A stretch of DNA of 64,000 nucleotides from Streptomyces lacrimifluminis (GTDB lineage Bacteria; Actinomycetota; Actinomycetes; Streptomycetales; Streptomycetaceae). Position 1 is the stretch's first letter, and each line of letters begins with the position of its first letter. The notes beneath the pieces are model-generated. The model searched no databases, was not told the origin of the DNA, and worked only from the letters and a program-made list of their open reading frames with translations. The translations under genes were made by a program, and so were the position numbers. Below are positions 9,628-18,680 of the stretch, piece by piece. Location: the NCBI RefSeq assembly GCF_014646095.1, contig NZ_BMMU01000004.1, forward strand, positions 124,001-188,000, read 5' to 3'.

Positions 9628-9728
9628 GCCGGTCACACTGGCACCGCCCCCGGGCACCCGCCACCCGAACGGCAGGCATGAACGGCCCTCGCGGGTGCGG
9701 TGGACGTGATCGGTGCGACGGTGGAGAC

Positions 9729-10283
9729 ATGACCTGTGACGACCGATACGACCGGCGTGATCTGGGACTGCTGCTGCTTCGTCTGGGGACGGGCGGGGTC
9801 CTGGCGGCGCACGGCGCGCAGAAGCTGTTCGGGTGGTTCGGCGGGCACGGCCTCGAAGGCACCGGCGCCTTCATGGAGTCCGTCGGCTTCACGCCCGGGA
9901 AGGCCAGCGCCACGGCGTCGGGCCTCGCGGAGACAGGCGGCGGTGCGCTGCTCGCACTGGGCCTGGCGACTCCGGCGGCCGGCGCGGCGGCGGCGGGCGC
10001 GATGGCGGGCGCCAGCGCCGTGCACGCGCCCAACGGGTTCTTCAACACGGGCGGCGGCTACGAGTACGCGGCGACCCTGGGCCTCGCCGCGGCGGGTCTC
10101 GCGGTGACAGGCCCGGGCCGGCTCTCCCTGGACCACGCGCTGGGCCACGTACTCGACCGGGGCTGGATGGTCCCGGCGGCCCTCGCCGGCACGGCAGCGG
10201 TCACGGCGGTGGTCGTGGGGGCACGGAACCGGCGGGTGCGGGAGCGCCAACAGGGCACGCAGGAACCGCTGTTCGAGGAGTAG
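9729..10283 (+). CDS. DoxX family membrane protein
   Basis: The 184-residue protein has four to five hydrophobic segments. The DoxX hallmark LLLLRLGTGGVLAAHGAQKLFGWFGGHG occupies residues about 12-40, followed by GALLALGLATPAA and a Tyr-rich stretch near 110. Family members are quinone-linked or redox-related membrane proteins of uncertain function. The start is fixed by GGTGGAG three bases before the ATG; a frame extension upstream lacks a ribosome site. The C-terminal tail after the last helix is basic and cytoplasmic. Confidence 0.85.
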   Translation: MTCDDRYDRRDLGLLLLRLGTGGVLAAHGAQKLFGWFGGHGLEGTGAFMESVGFTPGKASATASGLAETGGGALLALGLATPAAGAAAAGAMAGASAVHAPNGFFNTGGGYEYAATLGLAAAGLAVTGPGRLSLDHALGHVLDRGWMVPAALAGTAAVTAVVVGARNRRVRERQQGTQEPLFEE

Positions 10284-10351
10284 AGAAATGCAGATGTAGG
10301 GAAATAGAGACAGAGAGATGGGGAAAAGTCATCACGTGGGAGGCTTCCCCC

Positions 10352-10681
10352 ATGGCCGATGACAACGTCTGGGCAGCGATCGACGACCTCTGGACCTGGC
10401 TCGAGGCCAACCAGGCGCACCCGGGCCGCGAGGGCCTCCTCCTGCGCATGCTCAAGCTGACCGAGGAGGTCGGCGAGGTCGCGCAGGCGGTGATCGGCGC
10501 GACCGGCCAGAACCCGCGCAAGGGGACCACCCACACGTGGGACGACGTCCAGTCGGAGCTGTGCGACGTCGCCCTGACGGCGCTGGTGGCCCTGCGCACC
10601 CTGACCCCGGACGCCCGGGAGGTCTTCACGACCCACCTGGAACGGGTCAGGGAACGCTCGCTGGGCCCCCGGATCACATAA
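10352..10681 (+). CDS. MazG-like nucleotide pyrophosphohydrolase
   Basis: The 109-residue protein has the all-alpha NTP-pyrophosphatase metal motif LTEEVGEVAQAVIG (EExxE-type, near residues 32-45) and the second acidic helix ELCDVALTALVAL near 70. These match the MazG-like/dUTPase-like family that hydrolyses (d)NTPs to monophosphates. The ATG at 10352 follows GTGGGAGG with suitable spacing. The gene lies 68 bases after the DoxX gene and may be cotranscribed. Confidence 0.85.
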   Translation: MADDNVWAAIDDLWTWLEANQAHPGREGLLLRMLKLTEEVGEVAQAVIGATGQNPRKGTTHTWDDVQSELCDVALTALVALRTLTPDAREVFTTHLERVRERSLGPRIT

Positions 10682-10770
10682 GTCCCGGGCCGCGCGCCCG
10701 CACAGGCACGCAAGGGCCGCTTGACGGGCACGAGTTGGTGCCCGCGCGCCGTGTTCGATTACCCGTTCGG

Positions 10771-11475
10771 TCAGATGTAGCCTTCGCGCAGGGCATAGGC
10801 CACGGCATGCGCCCGGTTGCGCAGATGCAGCCGGGTGGTGAGCCCATGCATCACGTTCTTGACCGTGCGCTCGGAGTAGGACAGCTTGCCCGCGATCTCC
10901 CCCGTGTCGAGCCCCTCGGCGACGAGGCGCAGGACATCGACCTCGCGCGGCGCGAGGCCCGAGGTGGGGGCACCGGGCTGGCCGGCCGCCGTGCGGTGCA
11001 GTGTGCCCACCTGGCTGATGAGCCTGCCGAGCAGGTCGGAGGGCAGGTCGCCGTCGCCCCGGGCGGCGGCCAGCACGGCCTGCGCCAGCCGGTGCCCGGT
11101 GGCCTCGTGGCGCCAGACGATGGCTCCGACGCCGCACTCGATGACGTCCAGGAGTTCGTTCTCCCGCAGTACGCCCACCACGAGCACGGCCTTGGCGCCC
11201 TCGCTGCGGACGAGCCGGCGCAGCCGGGACAGCGTCGCCTCGTCGAGGATCTCGCTGACCAGCAGGGCGACGACGCCGGGCCCGCTGTCGGATTCCTCCC
11301 TGAGTTCGACCACCGGGTGCTGCCGCAACTGGCTGACCGCGCCGGCGCGGGAGATCGGGTCGGCCGCGTGCACGGCCACGGGTACGCGGCGCCCGGCTTC
11401 GGACGGCCCGTTACTGGCTCTCGTGCCGGCCGCGACCCCCCTGCCGGGACCTGTGGTGCGAGGTGTGGTGCGCAA
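10771..11475 (-). CDS. LuxR-type regulator with degenerate receiver domain
   Basis: The 234-residue protein ends in a clear LuxR/NarL helix-turn-helix (LAPREVDVLRLVAEGLDTGEIAGKL, then SERTVKNVMHGL). The N-terminal half keeps a receiver-like alternation of strands and helices (PVAVHAADPISRAGAVSQL). However, the acidic pocket is degenerate and the phospho-acceptor strand reads VALLVSEIL, with no Asp in place. It is probably controlled by something other than phosphotransfer. No kinase gene adjoins it. It is divergent from the large LuxR ATPase at 11655, and four 12-base repeats lie in the interval. Confidence 0.85.
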   Translation of the reverse strand: MRTTPRTTGPGRGVAAGTRASNGPSEAGRRVPVAVHAADPISRAGAVSQLRQHPVVELREESDSGPGVVALLVSEILDEATLSRLRRLVRSEGAKAVLVVGVLRENELLDVIECGVGAIVWRHEATGHRLAQAVLAAARGDGDLPSDLLGRLISQVGTLHRTAAGQPGAPTSGLAPREVDVLRLVAEGLDTGEIAGKLSYSERTVKNVMHGLTTRLHLRNRAHAVAYALREGYI

Positions 11476-11577
11476 GAACTGCCCCCAGGGTCAGGTGCCG
11501 CCACCTTCGAGGGGTCGGTGGCAGACGTGCACAGTCCACACTTCTGTGACACCTGGGGCACGCACAATCGTGGACCA

Positions 11578-11625
11578 CCACGAGACACACCACGAGATCG
11601 GCCACCAGTTCGACCACGAGACCGG
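11578..11625. repeat. Four 12-bp tandem repeats between divergent regulators
   Basis: The octamer CCACGAGA occurs at 11578, 11590 and 11614, and a degenerate copy (CCACCAGT) fills the 11602 slot. This gives four units of exactly 12 bases. The array lies upstream of the start at 11655 and about 100 bases from the start at 11475. Iterated direct repeats between divergent regulatory genes suggest a cooperative binding site. A 12-base period is slightly longer than one helical turn. Confidence 0.55.
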
Positions 11626-11654
11626 CCGGCACCTACCCGAGACAGGAGGCAGGC

Positions 11655-14645
11655 ATGCCACCCTCATCCCCCACGTCATCCCCATCGTCATCGTCAGGGC
11701 CATCTGCGTCCTCATCGCTGTATGAGCGCCGGGAGGCCCTGGCACTGGTGGCCGACGAGGCAGCCCGCGCCCGCGAGGGTACGGGCCGTCTGGTCCTGCT
11801 GCGCGGCGCCACCGGCACCGGCCGCACCGCACTCCTGGAGGCCGCCACCGAGCACGCGGAGGCGCACGGCATGCGCGTCCTGCGCGTCCGCTGCTCCACC
11901 CGGGGCGGCGCGAACGACGTCCCCCTGGCCGCCGTAGAGCAACTGCTGTCTCCTCTCCAGGAGTTGACCGCCTCGACCCCGCCCGGCTCCGCTGCCGAAG
12001 CCACCGGCACTGCGGACGGGTCGCTGACGCCCGCCGCACTGCTCTGGCGGTCGCTGCGCGCGTACGCGGCCGAGGGGCCGGTCCTGGTCGCCGTGGACGA
12101 CGTACACCTCGCGGACGAGGACTCGCGCTGCTGGCTCATCGAGGCGGCGCGCAGGGTGGACCGATTACCGGTACTGCTGCTGGTGACGGAGCGCAGCCAG
12201 TACGACGTGGACCCGCCGTCCACCGGCCTGGTCCACACCCTCTCCCCCGCCCTCGTACGCACCCACACCCTCGCCCCGCTGAGCCATGACGCGGCGGCGG
12301 ATCTGGTGCGTTCGGCCGTCGGCGACGTACCGGAGAAGTGGGTGACGGACTACGTGCGGGCGGGCGCGGGCAACCCGCTGCTCCTGCGCGCGCTGCTGGA
12401 GGACCTGAACGCCACCACCGCGGCGCCGGCCGCGCTGCCGGAGACGTGCGCGGCGCTGTATCCGGGGGCGTATCCGGCGGCGGTCTCGTGGTGGCTGGAG
12501 TGTGCCGGGGCGGCGACGTCCGAGGCGGCGCGTGTGCTCGCCGCGCTGGACGAGCTGCCGGAGGGCGCCGACGTCGGCCTGTTCACCGAGACCGTGGACA
12601 CCCTCGGTGCCGACCCGGCCCGGGTACGGGGCTGGCTCACCGCCATGCCCCGGCTCGGCATGCTGCGCTTCGGCGACGACGGGCGGCCCCGCTATGCCCA
12701 CCCGCTGCTGCGGGACGCGGTACTCACCGGCTGGTGCGCCGCCGACCGGCAGGCGGTGCACGGGGCGGCGGCCGAGGCGATGCTGCGGCGCGGCGTCCCG
12801 ACGGCGACGGTGGCCGAACTGCTGCTGCGCTCGGGCACGATGGGCGAGGTGTGGGCCACGGAGGTCCTGCTGGACGCGGCGGGCGGCGCCGTCCGCGACG
12901 ACCGTACCGACGACGCGGTGGTCCTGCTGCGCCGGGCGCTGGACGAGCCGATGCCGGACGGCCGCCGGGCCGAGGTGCTGACCGAACTGGGCTCGCTGGA
13001 GTTCGCGGCCGTACGTTCCTCGGCGGCCATCCCCCGTCTGACCGAGGCGATGCGGCTGCCGGGCCTGCCGCAGTACCGCGTACAGGCGGCGGTGGCCCTG
13101 GGCACGGCACTGGCCAGACGCGGTGAGGCCCGCGCGGCGGTGACTCTGCTCCACGCTCTGGACGGCCAGTTGACGGACCACCCGGACCTGCTCCGTACGG
13201 TCCAGACGGCCTCGGCGCTCCTCTCCGACCACGACCAGACGATCCGCGAGGAGATGTACCGCCGACTGCACGAGACCGCCGAACACTCCCCGCAGGCACT
13301 CGGCCCCGCCGGCCGCGCCCTCCTCGTGCGGTACGAGGCGACAGCGGGCCTGATCTCGGCGGACGCCGCCATGAAGCGCGTAAGGGCCCTGCTGGCGGAG
13401 CCGGCCGGCCCCCTGGCGGAACCCTTCCTCCTGGGTACGGCGGCGGCGGTGGCCCAGTGGGCCGACGAACTCGACGAGGCCGAACGCCTGACGGACCGAG
13501 GCCTGACCGGCCAACGCCCGACGCTGCTCCACCCGATGCACGAGGCACTGCTGAACGTACGCGCCGACATAGCCGCCGCCCGCGGTGACTACGAGCAGTT
13601 GCTGAGCGAGCCGGAGTCGTGGCGGAGGGACGGGACGGGGTCCGGCGAGAGGCCCGGTGAACGGCCAGGACCGGGCTTCAGGTTCGGGTGGGAGTGGGCG
13701 ACCGAGGCCGGTGAGACCCCGTGGAGCGAGGCAGGCAGTGCGAACAGGGCTGTGGCCGACCTCGGAACCGGCGGCGGAACGGGGGGCGGAACCGGTAGCG
13801 GAACGGGGGGCGGGAGCGGGCCGACGAACCTGGAGGCGCACGTACTGCTCGCGCTCGTCGAGACCGGCCGCGTCGAGGAGGCGTGGCAGCTCGCCGACGC
13901 CTTCGACCTGCGGGAGGCGCACGACTCCTGGGAGTTGAACCGTTTCCTGTACGCCCGCGGTGCGGTGCGCGGCGCCTCCGGCGATCCGGCCGGCGCCCTC
14001 GGGGACTTCCTGGAGTGCGGACGCCGCCAGTCCGCCCGCGACGTACTGAGCCCGGTCGTCACCCCCTGGCGGGCCGCCGCCGCACAGTGCCAACTGGCGC
14101 TCGGCCACCCCCGGGAGGCGCTCGCACTGGCCGAGGAGGAACTACGGCTGGCCCGGGTGTGGAACACCCCACGCCTGGTGGGCCGTTCACTGCGCATACT
14201 CGGCACGGCGACGGGGGGCCGCCACGGCCTCGACCTGTCCGACGAGGCGGTACGCATCCTGCGCGAAGCCTCCGTCGAAACGGAACTGATCCCGGCCCTG
14301 ATCGCCCGGGGCCGCCAGCTGACCGCCGCCGGCGAACGCGCCCGAGCCCGCAAGTCGCTGCGCGAGGCGGCCGAACGCGCCGAACACCTGGGCGCCGTAC
14401 GCCTACGAGCCGCCGCCGACGAGGTCCTCCGCGAGGGCGGCGCCCGCCGCACGGCGACGACAACACTGACGGCGAGCGAGCGCCGGATAGCGGAACTCGC
14501 GGCGGAGGGCCGCACGAACACCGAGATCGCGGAACTCCTGCACGTGGCCCGCCGCACGGTGGAGACCCATCTGACCAGCGCCTACCGGAAGTTGGGTATC
14601 CGGCGACGGGGCGAGCTGACGGCGGCGCTGGGCCGTGCCTCGTAA
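11655..14645 (+). CDS. Large ATP-binding LuxR (LAL-type) transcriptional regulator
   Basis: The 996-residue protein has an N-terminal Ser/Pro-rich tail and an AAA/STAND-like ATPase: the P-loop variant GATGTGRTALL (Arg for Lys) at residues about 52-62, then Walker B LVAVDDVHLAD near 143. A long TPR-like helical region follows. A Gly-Ser-Thr-rich insert interrupts it near residues 655-720. A C-terminal LuxR helix-turn-helix (LTASERRIAELAAEGRTNTEIAELL, then ARRTVETHL) ends the protein. LAL proteins are ligand- and ATP-gated activators of secondary metabolism or sugar genes. The target is unknown and may be a neighbour. Confidence 0.9.
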   Translation: MPPSSPTSSPSSSSGPSASSSLYERREALALVADEAARAREGTGRLVLLRGATGTGRTALLEAATEHAEAHGMRVLRVRCSTRGGANDVPLAAVEQLLSPLQELTASTPPGSAAEATGTADGSLTPAALLWRSLRAYAAEGPVLVAVDDVHLADEDSRCWLIEAARRVDRLPVLLLVTERSQYDVDPPSTGLVHTLSPALVRTHTLAPLSHDAAADLVRSAVGDVPEKWVTDYVRAGAGNPLLLRALLEDLNATTAAPAALPETCAALYPGAYPAAVSWWLECAGAATSEAARVLAALDELPEGADVGLFTETVDTLGADPARVRGWLTAMPRLGMLRFGDDGRPRYAHPLLRDAVLTGWCAADRQAVHGAAAEAMLRRGVPTATVAELLLRSGTMGEVWATEVLLDAAGGAVRDDRTDDAVVLLRRALDEPMPDGRRAEVLTELGSLEFAAVRSSAAIPRLTEAMRLPGLPQYRVQAAVALGTALARRGEARAAVTLLHALDGQLTDHPDLLRTVQTASALLSDHDQTIREEMYRRLHETAEHSPQALGPAGRALLVRYEATAGLISADAAMKRVRALLAEPAGPLAEPFLLGTAAAVAQWADELDEAERLTDRGLTGQRPTLLHPMHEALLNVRADIAAARGDYEQLLSEPESWRRDGTGSGERPGERPGPGFRFGWEWATEAGETPWSEAGSANRAVADLGTGGGTGGGTGSGTGGGSGPTNLEAHVLLALVETGRVEEAWQLADAFDLREAHDSWELNRFLYARGAVRGASGDPAGALGDFLECGRRQSARDVLSPVVTPWRAAAAQCQLALGHPREALALAEEELRLARVWNTPRLVGRSLRILGTATGGRHGLDLSDEAVRILREASVETELIPALIARGRQLTAAGERARARKSLREAAERAEHLGAVRLRAAADEVLREGGARRTATTTLTASERRIAELAAEGRTNTEIAELLHVARRTVETHLTSAYRKLGIRRRGELTAALGRAS

Positions 14646-14680
14646 TCGGCGAGGACGAATACCGCTACCGCGCGCGGACG

Positions 14681-15349
14681 TCAGCGGCGACTGTCGGAAG
14701 TCGTCGTCGCGAGAAGCCCGTTGATCACCAGCGTCGCCAACGTCTCTGCGGTGGCGACGAGTTGTTCCGGCGTGGCGGGGTGGGCCCTGCCCAGACGCCG
14801 GGCCAATGGAACGTCGATCATCCCGGAGATGGGCGGGATCATCGCGAAGAACAGGACGTCCTTCGGGATGGGTGCCATGCGCCCGGCGGCCACCAGCCGG
14901 TCGATGCTGGGCAACAGGGTCTCCAGGGTGGGCCCGATGTAGTGCTCGTAGAGGTAGTCGAGACGCTCGGTGTCCCGGGAGAGCTCGTCGACGAAGAGCC
15001 GACTGAGCTGCGGGGTGTCGACGGAGGTCAGATAGAGGGCGGTGACGATCCGACGCAGCCGTTCGGCGTCGTCGGTCACGGGCTCCTCCAACGGCAGCTG
15101 GGCCAACTGAGCCCCCAGCGCGAAGTCGACCACCGCGCGCCAGAACGCGGCCTTGGACCCGTACCGGTCGTTGATGAAGTTATGACTGACGCCCAGCCGC
15201 CGGGCCAGCTCACGGGCGGAGGCCCGGTCGTACCCCAACTCGGCGAAGGCCTCAAGCCCACGCTTCAGGACGTTCTCCTCGTCGGGCACGGCCCGGGTGT
15301 CGGCACCGGGCCGCCCCGGCCGCCGAGCGGATTCGGCTGTAGCTCCCAC
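14681..15349 (-). CDS. TetR family repressor of the adjacent exporter
   Basis: The 222-residue protein has a TetR N-terminal helix-turn-helix (ENVLKRGLEAFAELGYDRASARELARRLGVSHNFINDRYGSKAAFWRAVV, residues about 25-75) and a ligand-binding helical C-terminal domain. It is divergent from the DHA2 exporter gene at 15546. A near-perfect operator (15433-15458) lies between them, so it most likely represses the exporter and itself until an exporter substrate binds. Confidence 0.9.
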   Translation of the reverse strand: MGATAESARRPGRPGADTRAVPDEENVLKRGLEAFAELGYDRASARELARRLGVSHNFINDRYGSKAAFWRAVVDFALGAQLAQLPLEEPVTDDAERLRRIVTALYLTSVDTPQLSRLFVDELSRDTERLDYLYEHYIGPTLETLLPSIDRLVAAGRMAPIPKDVLFFAMIPPISGMIDVPLARRLGRAHPATPEQLVATAETLATLVINGLLATTTSDSRR

Positions 15350-15432
15350 GTCATTGCCTCCCTTGCTTCCTGACTGCGTCTGGCTGCGCTGACTGCCTGA
15401 GTGATCGAACCCAAGAACACCATACTTGACGA

Positions 15433-15458
15433 CTGTCAGATTAAAGGTAATCTGACAG
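15433..15458. promoter_or_regulatory. TetR operator palindrome
   Basis: CTGTCAGATTA at 15433-15443 and TAATCTGACAG at 15448-15458 are perfect 11-base inverted repeats with a four-base spacer. A further half-site TTGTCAGA follows at 15459-15466. It lies in the 196-base interval between the divergent TetR and exporter genes, the expected place for the repressor's own operator. Confidence 0.85.
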
Positions 15459-15545
15459 TTGTCAGACGGGCTTGCCCGCTACAGCCGGCCGCCTTCCGCA
15501 GCGGCACAGCTGCCCTCCTTCGTTGTCGCCTCCCTTGGAGTTGCC

Positions 15546-17069
15546 ATGTCGAAAACTTCCGCGGTTTCCGCCGCAGACAAGCCCGACGGGGCCACCGCAC
15601 CGACTGTCCAACCACCGGCGGAGGCACCTCCCCGCCATCGCTGGTGGATTCTGGCCGTCATCGGTGTGGCCCAGCTCATGGTGGTCCTGGACGCGACCAT
15701 CGTGAACATCGCGCTGCCGTCCGCCCAGCAGGACCTGGGCTTCTCGGACGGCGACCGGCAGTGGATAGTCACCGCCTACGCTTTGGCCTTCGGCAGCCTG
15801 CTCCTCCTCGGCGGCCGAATAGCCGACCTGTGCGGCCGCAAGGTGACCTTCCTGGTCGGCCTGGTCGGCTTCGCCGCCGCTTCCGCCGTCGGCGGGGCGG
15901 CAGGCAGCTTCGAGATGCTCGTCGGCGCCCGCGCGGTACAGGGCCTGTTCGGCGCGCTACTGGCCCCCGCGGCCCTCTCCCTCCTCACCACCACGTTCAC
16001 CGATGCCAAGGAGCGCGCCAGGGCCTTCGGCGTGTACGGCGCGATCGCCGGCGCGGGCGGCGCCTTCGGCCTGCTCCTGGGCGGCGTCCTGACCGAGCAC
16101 CTGGACTGGCGCTGGACCCTGTACGTCAACATCGTCTTCGCCGCGGTCGCCTTCATCGGCGGCGCGATCCTGCTGAAGCGCGCCACGCGAGACAAGACGG
16201 CGCGGATCGACATCCCCGGCGCGGTCCTGGTCTCGTCCGGTCTGTTCGGCCTGGTCTACGGCTTCTCCAACGCCGAAAGCCACGACTGGAGTTCGCCACA
16301 GACCTGGGGCTGGCTGGCCGCCGGCGCCGCTCTGCTGGCCGCGTTCACCTGGTGGCAGACCCGCGCCAAGTACCCCCTGCTCCCCCTGCGCGTCCTGCTC
16401 GACCGCAACCGCGGCGCGTCGTTCATCTCGGTCCTGCTGCTGGGCGCGGGAATGTTCGGCGTCTTCCTCTTCCTGACGTACTACCTCCAGCAGTCCCTGG
16501 CCTACACGCCCATCGAAACGGGCCTGGCCTTCCTCCCGATGATCGCCGGCCTCATGATCACCTCGACGCTGGCCACCACGGTGCTCGTCCCCCGGTTCGG
16601 CCCGAAGCCGATCGTCCCGCTGGGCATGGGCATCTCCGCCGCCGGGATGGCCTGGCTGACGGGCCTGGGCCTGAACAGCGGCTACGCCGGCGACATCATG
16701 CCGCCGTTGGTTGTGGCGGGGCTGGGCCTCGGGCTGGTCATGGCCCCGGCGATGGCTCTGGCCACGGAGGGGGTGCGCGCGGAGGACGCGGGGGTGGCCT
16801 CGGCGGCCGTGAACACGATGCAGCAGATCGGTGGGTCACTGGGCACGGCACTGCTGAACACCCTCTCCACCAGCGCGGTGACGAACTACATCGACGGCCG
16901 GAATCCCAAGGACCCGGCGGTGCTTGCCCAGGCGGGCCTGGAGGGGTACTCCACGGCTTACTGGTGGTCGGCGGCGTTCTTCGCGGTGGGGCTGGTGGTC
17001 AGCGCTGTGCTTTATCGGCGGGGGGTGCCGGTGACGGATCCGAATGTGGCACCGGTAGTGCACATGTGA
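15546..17069 (+). CDS. DHA2 (EmrB/QacA) family 14-TM drug exporter
   Basis: About 507 residues with fourteen predicted membrane segments. It carries the family signature LDATIVNIALPSAQQDLGF in TM1, GRIADLCGRKVTFLVG after TM2, and the antiporter motif C region GAIAGAGGAFGLLLGGVLTEHLDWRW in TM5. It should export hydrophobic drugs by proton antiport. The ATG at 15546 follows TTGGAG; an upstream extension of the frame reads through the operator. Expression is probably controlled by the divergent TetR protein. Confidence 0.92.
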   Translation: MSKTSAVSAADKPDGATAPTVQPPAEAPPRHRWWILAVIGVAQLMVVLDATIVNIALPSAQQDLGFSDGDRQWIVTAYALAFGSLLLLGGRIADLCGRKVTFLVGLVGFAAASAVGGAAGSFEMLVGARAVQGLFGALLAPAALSLLTTTFTDAKERARAFGVYGAIAGAGGAFGLLLGGVLTEHLDWRWTLYVNIVFAAVAFIGGAILLKRATRDKTARIDIPGAVLVSSGLFGLVYGFSNAESHDWSSPQTWGWLAAGAALLAAFTWWQTRAKYPLLPLRVLLDRNRGASFISVLLLGAGMFGVFLFLTYYLQQSLAYTPIETGLAFLPMIAGLMITSTLATTVLVPRFGPKPIVPLGMGISAAGMAWLTGLGLNSGYAGDIMPPLVVAGLGLGLVMAPAMALATEGVRAEDAGVASAAVNTMQQIGGSLGTALLNTLSTSAVTNYIDGRNPKDPAVLAQAGLEGYSTAYWWSAAFFAVGLVVSAVLYRRGVPVTDPNVAPVVHM

Positions 17070-17093
17070 GACGTGGGAGGCCTGAACGGGGTC

Positions 17094-17128
17094 GGGTTGT
17101 CCGGCATTTCACGAATGCCGGACAACCC
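17094..17128. terminator. Bidirectional hairpin terminator
   Basis: A perfect 15-base stem, GGGTTGTCCGGCATT (17094-17108) with AATGCCGGACAACCC (17114-17128), has a five-base loop. It stands between the convergent exporter gene (ends 17069) and the RelE-type toxin gene (ends 17160) and can serve both strands. No long U-tract follows, as is usual in Streptomyces. Confidence 0.85.
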
Positions 17129-17159
17129 GATGCCGTTAGTCAGGTCTGCGACTCGTTGT

Positions 17160-17441
17160 TCACGTCATCAGGGGTGACCGTGATGCCGCGACCGCCGGCG
17201 GATGCGGCTGTGGCGCGTAGGCGTACACGATGGTCAGGCCCGTCACGTCCTCGCGCGGTTCGAGCCGGGTCCGATAGACGGCCGTGTTGCCGTTACCGCG
17301 CACCGAACCGCGCCGAATTCCGAGTTTGGGATTGTCCTCCAGCTCCCGTCGTAGTTCTTCGACAGCCTGCTGGGCGACCGGTCCGAGCGTCTGGAGGCGT
17401 TTCGCCGCCGCGGACGTGATCACGGCGATGGCTCGACTCAC
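17160..17441 (-). CDS. RelE/ParE-type toxin of a type II toxin-antitoxin pair
   Basis: The 93-residue protein begins SRAIAVITSAAAKRLQTLGPVAQQAVEELRRELEDNPKLG and continues to VYRTRLEPREDVTGLTIVYAY. This is the helix-hairpin plus beta-sheet layout of RelE/ParE toxins, which are ribosome-dependent mRNA interferases or gyrase poisons; which one is unknown. The GTG start overlaps the stop of the upstream antitoxin gene by four bases (GTGA), the usual coupling in such pairs. It is the first gene of the accessory island. Confidence 0.75.
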   Translation of the reverse strand: MSRAIAVITSAAAKRLQTLGPVAQQAVEELRRELEDNPKLGIRRGSVRGNGNTAVYRTRLEPREDVTGLTIVYAYAPQPHPPAVAASRSPLMT

Positions 17442-17731
17442 TCCTGCTTGCCTTTCTTGACCTCCGCGATGAGGTCGAGCCCCTCCTGAAGCGCATCGTC
17501 GAACTCGGGGTCGCTGAAGGCACGGATACTCCCGGCATACGTCTTGATGACGTCGGCAACCCGGTGGAGGTCGGTAGCCGTGGCGGTGTCCAGGGCGCGA
17601 GCAAGACCGGCCTCGAAACTCTCGGCGTCCCCCGGGAACCCCCGCCCGTCCCGCAGGGCGGCACGGATGTCGGCCACGGTCCTGAGCTGAGACGGTGATG
17701 TGTGCGTGGTATCGGCGTGCGGCACACTCAT
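17438..17731 (-). CDS. Putative antitoxin partner of the RelE-type toxin
   Basis: The 97-residue acidic protein starts at an ATG four bases after GAGGAGGATCC, a strong ribosome site. The middle (RTVADIRAALRDGRGFPGDAESFEAGLARAL) and C terminus (FSDPEFDDALQEGLDLIAEVKKGKQE) are helical and negatively charged, like the toxin-neutralising tails of type II antitoxins. I do not recognise a named DNA-binding domain. Its identity rests mainly on the GTGA overlap with the toxin gene and on gene order (antitoxin first). Confidence 0.65.
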   Translation of the reverse strand: MSVPHADTTHTSPSQLRTVADIRAALRDGRGFPGDAESFEAGLARALDTATATDLHRVADVIKTYAGSIRAFSDPEFDDALQEGLDLIAEVKKGKQE

Positions 17732-17807
17732 GGATCCTCCTCGAGCCTGGCATGCGCTTACGACCAAAGTCGCGCTCACAGGCCGATCACGAGCCGGACG
17801 ACCCCAC

Positions 17808-18200
17808 TCACGCGTCCCCTCGCTGCCGCACGACCAGCGGCTCGACCGCCTGGACACGCAACGCCGGGCCCTCGTCCAGTTCCAGCACCACGGCGGAGTC
17901 GCCGTCGCCCAGCCACTCACTCCGTACGCCGGCGGCCACACGCCACTCACCCCACACCCTCACCCGCTGCCCACACCGCACCAGAACCGCCGCGACCCCC
18001 CTCTCCACGGGCTCGGCCACGAGAGCGGGCGCCTTCAGCTCGGCCCACACCGTCTTCCCGATCCCGCATCACTGACCTCCAGCCTCAACAGCCCCTTGCC
18101 AGCGATCGCACGATCCGCACTCCCAGCTGCCGGTCTCTCGGAACGGCACGCGCAGCGCGTTGGTCACGACTTCCTCGTCGCGCGCCGTAAGGAGGACTTC
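17808..18200 (-). pseudogene. Anti-sigma-factor type ATPase (HATPase_c) gene remnant
   Basis: Read on the minus strand, a fragment with TARDEEVVTNAL (N-box region of the GHKL ATPase fold) ends near 18070. LRLEVSDAG follows in another frame and GIGKTVWAELKAP in a third, then about 75 residues to a stop at 17808. The central G1/G2 boxes are missing. This is a deletion- and frameshift-damaged RsbW/SpoIIAB-like gene of the type abundant in Streptomyces. The last 80 codons form an open frame from GTG at 18050 but are only the tail. Confidence 0.7.
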
Positions 18201-18205
18201 GGCGC

Positions 18206-18680
18206 TCGCATGTCTGCCGGCTACTGCTGGAAGTGGACCACCGAGGTCACCCCGGACATGACGGCGCTTCCCACCGACGTCGTCATCGGCGACTGGGCAA
18301 GGCCGTGGAACGTGTTCGGCGAACGGTCCGTCCTCGGCGCACCGCCCGCTCCCTTGTGGGCCACCGACCCTGCCGGCTTCGGCCAGGTCAGCTGCGTCTA
18401 CACAGCGCAGGGTTTCGAGTACGACTGGTCGGGCGTGATCATCGGGCCCGACCTGGTGTGGCGTACAGACCGCTGGGTCGTGGACCGCACGGCCTCGAAG
18501 GACCCGATCTTCACGAAGGCGACGCCGGACAGCGGCATCGACCGGCTGATCCGCAACACGTACAAGGTCCTGCTGACCCGGGGCATGGTCGGCACGATCA
18601 TCTACTCGACGGATCCAGAGACGCGCGAGAAACTGCGGGCGCTTGTGTCTCCGGCGTCCGGGGGGGGCGGCGCCCGCCGT
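18206..18680 (+). pseudogene. 3' fragment of a DUF2075 helicase-like gene
   Basis: The frame encodes SAGYCWKW, then DVVIGDWARPWN, WATDPAGFGQVSCVYTAQGF, EYDWSGVIIGPDLVWR and NTYKVLLTRGMVGTIIYSTD. This is the conserved C-terminal half of DUF2075 (Schlafen-group, superfamily 1 helicase-like) proteins. The Walker A half is absent: upstream sequence turns at once into the antisense ATPase relic. It is therefore a 5'-truncated relic. The open frame extends beyond both ends of the similarity. Confidence 0.75.

Noticed and set aside
12165-14108. Open frame of 647 codons opposite the LAL regulator
   Set aside because: Antisense of a gene with P-loop and LuxR domains. It has no motifs and no ribosome site.
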